A stretch of DNA of 11,585 nt from JBFLVQ01 sp040758525 (GTDB taxonomy: Bacteria > Acidobacteriota > Blastocatellia > Chloracidobacteriales > JADJPF01), in contig JBFLVQ010000269.1 in NCBI GenBank assembly GCA_040758525.1, positions 1-11,585 of the forward strand, written 5' to 3'. Shown here piece after piece: positions 1 through 6,296 of this stretch. Made by a program: the position numbers and the translations under genes. Within the stretch, counting starts at the first letter, position 1; each line of letters opens with the position of its first letter. The notes beneath the pieces are model-generated. The model did no database searches and was not told the DNA's origin. It saw only the letters and a list, made by a program, of their open reading frames with translations.

Positions 1-2
1 GG

Positions 3-665
3 TTGATTAAGATAAATCCAGAGCCACATATGGAGGAACTACTCAAGGCAGCCAGAGAGGTATTACCCAGTCAATGGCAGCCAGAGAATGCCTCAGTTAG
101 ACTAGATACTGGTAGAGTAACAGTGAAGGTTGCCAACTATGATCAAGCATTGCTTACCCAGTATCAGAAATCTTTTGAGCAGAAGACTGGCTACCAACTA
201 GTAGTAGAATTACCCACCCCTGTTAATACTGCTAGCAATGAGGTAGAGAGGCGCGACCGTATGGAAGCAAATGCAGCATTTGCTAGTATTCGTGCAGTAT
301 TTGCTGAGCGGCCCCATCAGCCATTGAAGATAGGACAGAAGGGCGATACTATAGAGATTACTTTCATCACAGCAGAGATAGGTGCTCGTTATCAGCAAGA
401 ACTAGCTTTGTTAGAGCGCCAGACTGGTTATCAGATGAGAGTAAGGGAGAATCCTGATCAGATCAAACTACAACAATTGGCCAAGGAGTTTATTCCCAAA
501 GAGTGGAGAATCAAGCGTGAGCCTAGTATTAATTTGGCAGAGAGGATTGTAATGGTAGCAATAGCCAGTGGAGTAGGAATGAGTTATGCTGGTCAGGCTG
601 TTGCTGAGAAATTTTATCAAGCCACCGGTTGGCAATTGGTTTTAAGACAGGAATGGGGCAAATGA
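3..665 (+). CDS. Unrecognised protein with three tandem related modules (5' end probably outside window)
   Basis: Function is not recognised. The visible 220 residues contain three related units at about residues 11-70, 87-147 and 155-216. Each has a helix ending near a Trp/Pro-rich turn, two predicted strands, a longer helix, and a final strand opened by a TG-aromatic-Q signature: TGYQ at 62-65, TGYQ at 141-144 and TGWQ at 208-211. Two units have a matching LPSQW or IPKEW turn before the strands; the middle unit has ERPHQP there. The beta-beta-alpha-beta order is loosely KH-like, which could mean nucleic-acid binding, but this is inference from pattern only. The frame opens with TTG two bases from the window edge, with no room for a ribosome binding site, so this is probably the C-terminal part of a longer protein. 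There is no signal peptide or membrane segment. It overlaps the next gene by four bases (ATGA), so the two are probably co-translated. Confidence 0.75.
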   Translation: MIKINPEPHMEELLKAAREVLPSQWQPENASVRLDTGRVTVKVANYDQALLTQYQKSFEQKTGYQLVVELPTPVNTASNEVERRDRMEANAAFASIRAVFAERPHQPLKIGQKGDTIEITFITAEIGARYQQELALLERQTGYQMRVRENPDQIKLQQLAKEFIPKEWRIKREPSINLAERIVMVAIASGVGMSYAGQAVAEKFYQATGWQLVLRQEWGK

Positions 666-1060
666 CTACGGGAATTAGAGTACCAAAGAAGAAGTTTCCA
701 GCCGCGGAAGCGACTAATGTAGATCAGCCTGTTGAGCCTCTACTGTATCTGATAACTGAGGGAACAGTCGATTTATGGAAAATGTTTACAGTACGTCGAG
801 GCAAATTGGTTGAGCTAATGCTTGTGTTTGATTCAGAAAAAGGCGCTTTCCGCTTTATTGAAGAGATTCAAGAGAGCCATTTTCGTATTGGTAAGGTGAT
901 GCTGTCAAAGCTAAAGCAGGTAGTCGAAGATCGCGATATCTTCTTTGTGCTAAACCCCGCTGTACAGATTCAAGGGGAATGGCCCTTCTTGAAGGAAGGG
1001 CCAGAATGGGGTATTAGTATTGATGTTTTAGCAGAAAAGTTGATGCTACCGGATAAGTAG
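662..1060 (+). CDS. Hypothetical protein, 132 aa, coupled to the upstream three-module protein
   Basis: No family is recognised. I chose the ATG at 662 because it overlaps the upstream stop as ATGA and has a CAGGA ribosome binding site at 648-652 about 9 bases upstream. A TTG at 629 and an ATG at 653 in the same frame would force a longer overlap. The product starts basic (residues RVPKKKF) and then looks like a small soluble alpha/beta protein. It has a hydrophobic strand near residues 27-32, a GKLVELMLVF strand around 46-55, a Lys-rich helix, and an IFFVLNP strand toward the C-terminus. It has no cysteines, signal peptide or membrane segments. Its position directly behind the three-module gene and in front of a terminator makes it the last gene of that transcript. 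A partner role to the upstream protein is inferred from coupling alone. Confidence 0.7.
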   Translation: MTTGIRVPKKKFPAAEATNVDQPVEPLLYLITEGTVDLWKMFTVRRGKLVELMLVFDSEKGAFRFIEEIQESHFRIGKVMLSKLKQVVEDRDIFFVLNPAVQIQGEWPFLKEGPEWGISIDVLAEKLMLPDK

Positions 1061-1091
1061 TATGGAATAGACCCCCATACTACCTATTTTT
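1057..1091 (+). terminator. Intrinsic terminator at the end of the plus-strand pair
   Basis: A perfect 9-bp stem, GTAGTATGG at 1057-1065 and CCATACTAC at 1075-1083, encloses a 9-base loop and is followed at once by CTATTTTT through 1091. The left arm contains the TAG stop of the preceding plus-strand gene. The right arm ends one base before the stop of the convergent minus-strand gene at 1084. In the minus direction no clear T-run follows the stem, so it is mainly a plus-strand terminator, though the hairpin would lie just past the minus gene's stop too. Confidence 0.8.
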
Positions 1092-3039
1092 GTATCTCGC
1101 GCAGAAGCTCTTCCCTAAAATATCCTGCCGGTATCGTTCCCTGCTTCATAAAAATAATGTGGAACTGTTTTGCTGAGAACTTATCTCTAGCAAGTTTAGT
1201 TGCCTCGTCACGTAGGGAAAAGATCTGATCTTTACCAAGCCGATAGGTGATCGCTTGAGTAGGCCATCTTGAATAGCGAAAAATGGCTCTTTCTGACGAC
1301 TCACAACTGGCTCGCTTTATTTCATTTTTGGTTATAACTGGATCGCTGCATGAACCAGGGAGAAAATCTACCACCTGGGAGAAGAGATCTACTGCCTCGT
1401 GATATTTTATCCGATTGGTATGAATTCCTGTATCTATACGAACTCTCAGATCACGGTAGAGTTTGCCCTGCAATTGGTAGAGTCTCTCTTCCGGTGTATA
1501 AAAACCCTCTGGTGCATTTGGTTGTCGCTCAGCCATTAGGGCTTCAGCATAGAGTGCCCATCCTTCTGAAGCCATAGAATCTTGCCACATTGATGATGAA
1601 TCCTCTACTGCGCCAGGTGTTAGCCATCTAACCGCGGAGATATTCGCGCGATACTGAGTCATAGTCTTATAATGCCAGTCATGCCCAGGAAAGCCTTCGT
1701 GTGCAGCCAGGTCAGCGAGTGCCGAGCGGTTGTGCGACTTTAGTTCTGCTGCGTTATTGTCTGTAGGAGTGATGTAGAAGCGGCCCACACCAGTAGTCTT
1801 GAAAGGTGGCGCGGGATAGTAAGCTGCTCCATCAATTGATGCTCGTAGCGGTGGAGGTGTCTCGCTAACATCCAGCTTATAATCGGAAGGAACATCAAAG
1901 ATACCGGTTTTACGCGCATATTCAACCAAGCGAAAAGCCGCCATTCGGTACCATTCCACCATCTCTGCATCACTCTTAGGATACTCTTTCGAGAGTTCGT
2001 CAAAGACAGTACCTACTGCCGCTTCCCCATCGGTAGGAAGCTGCCATCCTCGTTTCTTTCCTATCTCTATGGCAAGTGCGATCATCTCATTTCGTGTTGC
2101 CTGTACGATTGGCCAGGACTCTTCATAGAGCTGAGCAACACTCTTGTTAATTCTCAGATTGTTTTTCAGTGCCCAATTGTACTCTGCCTCACCGAATTGG
2201 AAGCGATCACCACGAAAGGATGGCTTAACCTCTAGGGTACGCTCATCCTCAAAGAAAGTTTTTATAACAAAATCACGTAGCCCACGATATGCTGTAGCAG
2301 CTTGTAAGGAAGCTTCACGGAGTTTTGCCATCAACTCTTCGCGTGATGGACCAGCAATACGTTCTGCCGCAATGGCAGGGAGGGTCTTTTCAAAATATTT
2401 AGCATCTGCTTCTGTTATATCAACGCCATTGCGGCGTAGCATACGATAATCTGGTGTGTTGTTGGATTTCACACCTGCCAGTAATTGCTGTTGAGCAGTG
2501 GTAAGAAAGCTTGGGATCTCACCAAGGCGCTTGATGACTAGCAACCATTCTGCTGTAGTACCATAAGTCTTCTCGCCTGTTTGCGTCATTCCTTGCAATT
2601 GCCAATCGATGGCGCGAAACGGTTCGTCGATATAGGTGTCGAGCGCACGTTCCTGATAGCGACGCACTTGGTGCTGATGTAGTAGAAAGCGAATCTGTGC
2701 CATCGCTACCTCATGGTCGATCCGGAGATTTGCTGTTAGCTTATTAACATCGATCTTCTCAAAAGCCGCCAGCGTGGAGGCAAGCCATTTGTCTTCGGCC
2801 TCTATTGCAGCGGCGGAATGATCGCGCAGATGTCCGTCCACCTCTTGCAATGAGGCATCTAAACCAGCACCACCTAGATAGGTGTTTACTACTGGATTAC
2901 GACGTAGAAACTCCACTACATAGCTATCATGCAATTCCTTGAAGGCTCTATTTCTACTCTGATCTTGCGAATTACTATCAGCTACTTTAGGAATTAGCAA
3001 AGCAACGGTGATTGCTAGCAATAACAAGGTCCTCTTCAT
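1084..3039 (-). CDS. DUF885 family secreted putative zinc metallohydrolase/peptidase
   Basis: This is a 651-residue member of the DUF885 family, a group of predicted zinc-dependent peptidases whose substrates are mostly unknown. Family hallmarks are in order: HEGFPGH at residues 447-453 (HExxPGH-type metal site), EGWALYAE at 492-499 (likely a further metal/catalytic Glu), RVRIDTGIH at 532-540, and QAITYRLGKDQI at 595-606. The N-terminus (MKR, a hydrophobic stretch from about 4 to 17, then a polar Asp/Ser/Asn region) looks like a Sec signal peptide. There is no lipobox Cys, so the enzyme is probably exported and soluble or wall-associated. The ATG at 3039 is supported by a GAGGTGAG ribosome binding site just upstream, part of which sits in a hairpin loop. 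It lies 136 bp downstream of the aldo/keto reductase on the same strand, with its own likely -10 element. Length is typical of the family, and the gene appears intact. Confidence 0.9.
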   Translation of the reverse strand: MKRTLLLLAITVALLIPKVADSNSQDQSRNRAFKELHDSYVVEFLRRNPVVNTYLGGAGLDASLQEVDGHLRDHSAAAIEAEDKWLASTLAAFEKIDVNKLTANLRIDHEVAMAQIRFLLHQHQVRRYQERALDTYIDEPFRAIDWQLQGMTQTGEKTYGTTAEWLLVIKRLGEIPSFLTTAQQQLLAGVKSNNTPDYRMLRRNGVDITEADAKYFEKTLPAIAAERIAGPSREELMAKLREASLQAATAYRGLRDFVIKTFFEDERTLEVKPSFRGDRFQFGEAEYNWALKNNLRINKSVAQLYEESWPIVQATRNEMIALAIEIGKKRGWQLPTDGEAAVGTVFDELSKEYPKSDAEMVEWYRMAAFRLVEYARKTGIFDVPSDYKLDVSETPPPLRASIDGAAYYPAPPFKTTGVGRFYITPTDNNAAELKSHNRSALADLAAHEGFPGHDWHYKTMTQYRANISAVRWLTPGAVEDSSSMWQDSMASEGWALYAEALMAERQPNAPEGFYTPEERLYQLQGKLYRDLRVRIDTGIHTNRIKYHEAVDLFSQVVDFLPGSCSDPVITKNEIKRASCESSERAIFRYSRWPTQAITYRLGKDQIFSLRDEATKLARDKFSAKQFHIIFMKQGTIPAGYFREELLREIQK

Positions 3040-3040
3040 T

Positions 3041-3056
3041 TTCTCACCTCTGAGAA
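3041..3056 (-). promoter_or_regulatory. Hairpin carrying the DUF885 gene's Shine-Dalgarno core in its loop
   Basis: On the mRNA strand the sequence is TTCTCA, then GAGG, then TGAGAA: a perfect 6-bp stem with a 4-base loop. It ends one base before the ATG at 3039. The loop is exactly the ribosome-binding GAGG, so the stem would constrain how the 30S subunit reaches it. The hairpin is directly visible. Any control by temperature, protein or RNA is inference. Confidence 0.45.
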
Positions 3057-3081
3057 TCTGTTTTCTAAACTAAGAGACCCT

Positions 3082-3110
3082 ATTATATAACTCAAATTGC
3101 GACCTAGAAA
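3082..3110 (-). promoter_or_regulatory. Likely promoter of the DUF885 gene
   Basis: On the minus strand a perfect TATAAT (3087-3082) lies 17 bases after TTTCTA (3110-3105), a weak -35 match of 3 out of 6. A start near 3075 would give a leader of about 35 bases that includes the Shine-Dalgarno hairpin. The consensus -10 in a 136-bp gap suggests the gene can be transcribed independently of the reductase upstream. Confidence 0.45.
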
Positions 3111-3175
3111 GTGCAACTGCATTAACAGTCTCCCGGGCTGCAAATCTCTTCTCCATTTAAATGCAAAAACATCTG

Positions 3176-4174
3176 TCACTGCTCACTATCGAGCATCTTC
3201 ATCTGCGATTCATCATAACGTGTCCCAGCAATCGCACTGGCAGGAATGGCTTCTTCAATATGATCAATTTCTGCCTTGGATAGATCTATATTTATAGCAG
3301 CCAAAGATTCTTGTAGTTGCCGTTGTGTGCGAGCACCAATAAGAGGAACGATAGTCTCCCCTTTTGCCAGTACCCAGGCAATAGCTAGTTGCGAAGGACT
3401 AACTCCCTTCTCAGCAGATAGATTGTTCAACGCTTCAACCAGGCGTCGGTTCTGAGCAAGATTCTCTCCTGTAAAACGGGGTAGATGTGCACGAAAGTCA
3501 TTTGGCGCAGTAGGAACAGAGTTGCTAAGCAACCCTCTTGAAAGTACACCATAAGCGGTTACACCAATACCAAGCTCTTTAAGCAAAGGAAAGATCTCAT
3601 TTTCAGGATTGCGACTGATGAGGGAATATTCTATCTGTAGATCAGTGATGGGATGAATAGTGTGTGCCCGGCGTATAGTTTCTGGCCCTACTTCTGATAA
3701 TCCTATGTAGCGAACATAACCAGCCTTCACCATATCAGCAATGGCCGCCATTGTCTCTTCAATAGGAACTTTGGGATCAAGACGTGCCGGGCGATATATA
3801 TCTATATGATCTACTCCTAGGCGAGTCAGGCTGTAAGCAAGGAAGTTTTTCACCGCCTCAGGGCGAGTATCATTACCGCTCCAACCACCATCAGGACTTC
3901 GCAAAGCACCAAACTTTACCGAGAGAAGAGCTTTGTCACGACGATCCTTAAGCGCACGATTAATCAGTAGTTCATTGTGCCCTACTCCGTAGAAGTCACC
4001 TGTATCGAGTAGTGTGATACCTTGATCGAGTGCTGCATGAATAGTTGCGATACTCTCATTCTCATCTGCATGACCGTACATGCCAGACATACCCATACAT
4101 CCTAGAGCTAATGGGAAGACTTGGGGGCCTCTAGCACCGAGTTGTCGCAATATCTTCTGATCGTTTATAGTCAT
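3176..4174 (-). CDS. Aldo/keto reductase family oxidoreductase with Ala in place of the catalytic His
   Basis: This 332-residue protein is a full-length NADP-dependent aldo/keto reductase, a soluble (beta/alpha)8-barrel enzyme that reduces aldehydes or ketones. Visible features are the N-terminal LALGCMGMSGMYG, the catalytic Asp57 (LLDTGDFYG), Tyr62 and Lys87 (LSVKFG). The cofactor region is IGARTQRQLQ at 279-288. In the DIYRPARLDP segment (residues 125-134) the position usually held by His in 'YQxHR' is Ala130, so the classic Asp-Tyr-Lys-His tetrad lacks its His. From memory, similar RPARLDP versions occur in related reductases, so this may be a subfamily trait and not damage. Start ATG at 4174 has an AAAGGAGA ribosome binding site 6-7 bases upstream. 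It is divergent from the HxlR regulator with operator-like repeats between, so HxlR control is likely. Confidence 0.92.
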   Translation of the reverse strand: MTINDQKILRQLGARGPQVFPLALGCMGMSGMYGHADENESIATIHAALDQGITLLDTGDFYGVGHNELLINRALKDRRDKALLSVKFGALRSPDGGWSGNDTRPEAVKNFLAYSLTRLGVDHIDIYRPARLDPKVPIEETMAAIADMVKAGYVRYIGLSEVGPETIRRAHTIHPITDLQIEYSLISRNPENEIFPLLKELGIGVTAYGVLSRGLLSNSVPTAPNDFRAHLPRFTGENLAQNRRLVEALNNLSAEKGVSPSQLAIAWVLAKGETIVPLIGARTQRQLQESLAAINIDLSKAEIDHIEEAIPASAIAGTRYDESQMKMLDSEQ

Positions 4175-4213
4175 AAACTATCTCCTTTAGTACTGTTTCA
4201 ATAATCTGTTTGT

Positions 4214-4240
4214 TTAGATCAAACGGTATGGTTTGACTAA
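4214..4240. promoter_or_regulatory. Operator-like inverted repeat between the reductase and HxlR genes
   Basis: TCAAAC at 4219-4224 and GTTTGA at 4231-4236 form a perfect inverted repeat around a 6-base spacer. The symmetry continues outward as TTAG (4214-4217) and CTAA (4237-4240) if one extra A at 4218 is allowed. The site lies about 40 bp upstream of the reductase start and about 80 bp upstream of the HxlR start. It is a natural candidate binding site for the dimeric HxlR protein; that assignment is inference. Confidence 0.5.
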
Positions 4241-4278
4241 TCTTAGGGAGGTTAATTTCCTATAGCAATAAGGCACTT

Positions 4279-4295
4279 GAAAGTTTTATACTTTC
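4279..4295. promoter_or_regulatory. Second inverted repeat, overlapping a candidate -10 of the HxlR gene
   Basis: GAAAGT (4279-4284) and ACTTTC (4290-4295) are perfect inverted arms around TTTAT. The plus-strand hexamer TATACT at 4287-4292, a 5-of-6 match to a -10 box, lies inside the site. No good -35 is visible at the right distance, so the promoter is either weak or activator dependent. Occupancy here would block HxlR transcription, which would fit autoregulation. Confidence 0.3.
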
Positions 4296-4321
4296 CCTTC
4301 GGAAACCATGGAGATTAGTGA

Positions 4322-4696
4322 ATGAACTCGTCTAATGATCAAATAAAGACTGAAGAACTAGTACGTGAAATACTGATACGATTTGCTGACAAATGGACAC
4401 TACTTGTCCTTGAGATTTTAGCCACTAATGGTGAGATGCGATTCTCTCGACTACGCGAGCGGATTGGTGGAGTCAGTCAAAAGATGCTTACCAAGACACT
4501 ACGGCAGTTGGAAAGAGATGGACTCGTCACACGTCATGTTCATGCGGTTGTGCCACCACGTGTAGATTATAAGCTTACCCCACTCGGTGAAAGCTTGGGA
4601 GAAACAGTCTGCACTATTTGGATTTGGGCAGAAGAACATTTTGACGAGATCGAGAAAGCACGCCAGGCCTTCGATCTGGAAATGAAATCCACCTAA
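4322..4696 (+). CDS. HxlR-family winged-helix transcriptional regulator
   Basis: This is a 124-residue HxlR/MarR-like DNA-binding protein. The family core runs from FADKWTLLVLEIL (21-33), through the recognition-helix segment GVSQKMLTKTLRQLERDGLVTR (about 50-71), to the wing PPRVDYKLTPLGESL (78-92). The C-terminal helices would form the dimer. Many HxlR proteins sense electrophiles through a conserved N-terminal Cys. Here the first 96 residues have no Cys, and the only one is Cys97 in the dimerisation region, so the usual thiol switch is absent. The ATG at 4322 has GGAG at 4310-4313, 8 bases upstream. It is divergent from the aldo/keto reductase and shares a 147-bp control region with it, the typical arrangement for a local repressor or activator of that enzyme. 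No convincing terminator follows it. Confidence 0.93.
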   Translation: MNSSNDQIKTEELVREILIRFADKWTLLVLEILATNGEMRFSRLRERIGGVSQKMLTKTLRQLERDGLVTRHVHAVVPPRVDYKLTPLGESLGETVCTIWIWAEEHFDEIEKARQAFDLEMKST

Positions 4697-4743
4697 TACT
4701 ATTTTTTCCTTAAGTATTGCTGATCGCAAACCATTATTTACTA

Positions 4744-4774
4744 TTGAAATTTTTATCAGCTATAGTAATATAAA
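4744..4774 (+). promoter_or_regulatory. Candidate promoter of the TetR operon
   Basis: TTGAAA (4744-4749) matches the -35 consensus at 5 of 6 positions, and TATAAA (4769-4774) matches the -10 at 5 of 6. The 19-base spacing is longer than ideal. The -10 lies between the arms of the inverted repeat at 4754-4791, so a protein bound there would block initiation. The region is very AT-rich, which weakens the call. Confidence 0.35.
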
Positions 4775-4791
4775 TATCACTATAGCTGATA
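4754..4791. promoter_or_regulatory. Operator-like 13-bp perfect inverted repeat upstream of the TetR gene
   Basis: TATCAGCTATAGT at 4754-4766 and ACTATAGCTGATA at 4779-4791 are exact reverse complements separated by 12 bases. Each arm contains the palindrome CTATAG, at 4760-4765 and 4780-4785. These are exactly 20 bp apart, about two helical turns, so two dimers could bind the same DNA face. It overlaps the candidate promoter and ends 28 bp before the TetR start, as expected for an autoregulatory operator. Confidence 0.6.
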
Positions 4792-4799
4792 TTTATATT
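4767..4799. promoter_or_regulatory. Second 13-bp inverted repeat, interlocked with the first
   Basis: AATATAAATATCA at 4767-4779 and TGATATTTATATT at 4787-4799 are exact reverse complements separated by 7 bases. The left arm fills the spacer of the preceding repeat, and the right arm shares five bases with its right arm. The two pairings therefore interlock (A-B-A'-B' order) instead of nesting. No T-run follows, so it is not a terminator. Confidence 0.55.
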
Positions 4800-4819
4800 T
4801 TCACTGAAGAGACATTTAT

Positions 4820-5413
4820 ATGAAGACAGCGACATCAAAAAAGTTGAGAGATCCGGCACAAGCTAGAGAGGCGCTGGTTCAGAGTGCAATTAAGTTGTTT
4901 AACACAAAAACCTATTTCAATACAGATAGCAATGAGATTGCCAAAGCAGCAGGTTATACGCCAGGAACTTTCTACCGTTACTTTAAGGATAAACTAGAGA
5001 TTTTTAAGGAAGTATATTGTGTCTGGCATGAACAACAACGCTTAGCAATTATGGATCTATTGGAACACAACCATATTCCTGAAGAGTTCTGCCGAAAGTT
5101 AACTACCACCATTCTCCCCTTTTATGTTGAATGGAGTGGTTTCCGTGCCAGTGTCAGGTGTCTTTCTGCTACGGATAAACAGGTTCTTAAATTTCGTTTA
5201 GAGCGCCGAGAGGGGCTTATCAATCTTACTAATCTGGTACGTAGAAGTTTTGGCAAGCCGATCAAACCAGTTGTTGAGACTCTCTTTATGTTATTAACGT
5301 TAGAGCGTATTAGTGACGCAGTCGCAGACGGTGATTTTAAATATCTTAAAATCAGCTTAGGAGAAGTCACACAAAGACTAGAGAAACTATTTCTCGACTA
5401 TCTTTTGGAGTAA
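4820..5413 (+). CDS. TetR/AcrR-family transcriptional regulator
   Basis: This 197-residue protein has the TetR fold. The DNA-binding domain spans about residues 14-62. ALVQSAIKLFN is helix 1, and the helix-turn-helix runs through NEIAKAAGYTPGTFYRYFKDKLEIFKEVY, including the hallmark GTFYRYFKDK. The remaining helical part is a ligand-binding and dimerisation domain that varies between members, so the inducer cannot be predicted. It is the first gene of an apparent operon with an alpha/beta hydrolase (2-bp gap) and an MDR oxidoreductase, so it probably represses this set and itself through the perfect inverted repeats just upstream. The ATG at 4820 has only a modest ribosome binding site (GAAGAGA, 4806-4812). 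Confidence 0.93.
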   Translation: MKTATSKKLRDPAQAREALVQSAIKLFNTKTYFNTDSNEIAKAAGYTPGTFYRYFKDKLEIFKEVYCVWHEQQRLAIMDLLEHNHIPEEFCRKLTTTILPFYVEWSGFRASVRCLSATDKQVLKFRLERREGLINLTNLVRRSFGKPIKPVVETLFMLLTLERISDAVADGDFKYLKISLGEVTQRLEKLFLDYLLE

Positions 5414-5415
5414 CT

Positions 5416-6255
5416 ATGAGCAATTTGACAATAACCACAGCCGATGGTTTTAAGCTTGGTGCAACTCAGTATGGTAAGGATGGAGATAGCATTATTGTAA
5501 TCAATTCCGCCACCGCTGTTAAACAACGTTATTATGAGAAATTTGCCCGTTATCTAGCCGATCTAGGGCTTACAGTAATCACTTATGATTATCGTGGTAT
5601 TGGCCAGTCACGTCCTGCTAGTTCACTAGCGGGATTTCAGGCAACCATGACTGAGTGGGGAATTCTTGATGCTGAGGCGGTGATAAACTTTGCTCGCTCC
5701 TCATATCCTCATAGACGTCTGTGTGTAATTGGACACTCTTTTGGTGGTCAGTGTTTAGGAATGCTGCCTAGTCATCAAGCAATTGATCGTGTTGTGCTAG
5801 TAGCCAGCCAACTTGCTTACTGGGGCAATTTCCATAAACGAACCTGGCCACAGATGATCTTCTACTGGTATCTGCTTTTTCCTGTTGTTACTCGACTATT
5901 CGGTTATTTTCCTGGCAGGCTTGGTCTGGGTGAAGACTTACCTAAGGGAGTTGCCTTGCAATGGGCAAAATGGTGTAGAAGCAGAGACTATCTTTTCTGT
6001 GAAGCTAATAAACTTTTCCAGACCTATTATGAGAATTTTTCTGCGCCAATACTCGCTTATAAGATATCTGATGATAGTTATGCTGGCGGTGACAGTGTAG
6101 AGCGTTTACTGGCTCGCTACCCACAGTCTGTTAAAAGGCTAATAGAACTGCACCCGGCTGATGTAGGCGCAAAATCGATCGGCCATTTTGGACTATTTCG
6201 TGAAACATTTAGAGACTCTATCTGGTCACAAATACATGCCTGGCTTATCTCTTAA
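5416..6255 (+). CDS. Alpha/beta hydrolase (serine-hydrolase type)
   Basis: This 279-residue soluble hydrolase resembles the predicted alpha/beta hydrolase group near COG4757/S33-like proteins. The nucleophile elbow is GHSFGG (106-111) with Ser108. The YDYRGIGQS segment (58-66) is the usual loop after strand 4. The acid is probably Asp219 or Asp220 in ISDDSYAGG, and the base is His257 in GHFGLF. An aromatic-rich insert at about 136-170 (Trp and Tyr clusters and a FPVVTRLFGYFPG stretch) likely forms a lid over a hydrophobic substrate. Substrate is unknown; an ester, lactone or amide is plausible. The ATG lies 2 bp after the TetR stop with TGGAG at 5406-5410, so translation is coupled to TetR. 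The MDR gene follows 41 bp later. Confidence 0.9.
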   Translation: MSNLTITTADGFKLGATQYGKDGDSIIVINSATAVKQRYYEKFARYLADLGLTVITYDYRGIGQSRPASSLAGFQATMTEWGILDAEAVINFARSSYPHRRLCVIGHSFGGQCLGMLPSHQAIDRVVLVASQLAYWGNFHKRTWPQMIFYWYLLFPVVTRLFGYFPGRLGLGEDLPKGVALQWAKWCRSRDYLFCEANKLFQTYYENFSAPILAYKISDDSYAGGDSVERLLARYPQSVKRLIELHPADVGAKSIGHFGLFRETFRDSIWSQIHAWLIS

Positions 6256-6296
6256 CCTCTTGCAGAGACCGTTTAATTGATCGAGAGATAGAAGAT

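Noticed and set aside
2144..2449. Plus-strand open frame of 101 codons inside the DUF885 gene
   Set aside because: It lies antisense to a well-supported gene, has low-complexity Ser/Arg composition and no ribosome binding site; it is a shadow frame. The same holds for frames opposite the ABC, reductase and TetR genes.
3154..3163. 10-bp palindrome CATTTAAATG after the reductase stop
   Set aside because: It has no loop, is short and is not followed by a T-run on the reductase strand. A nearby CCCGGG palindrome is also too short to interpret.
3097..3297. Plus-strand 66-codon frame crossing the reductase C-terminus
   Set aside because: Mostly antisense to the reductase and overlapping the likely DUF885 promoter, with no convincing ribosome binding site.
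4695..4718. Inverted repeat AATACT/AGTATT with a run of six T after the HxlR stop
   Set aside because: The T-run lies inside the loop and not after the stem, and the stem is short and AT-rich, so it does not fit an intrinsic terminator.
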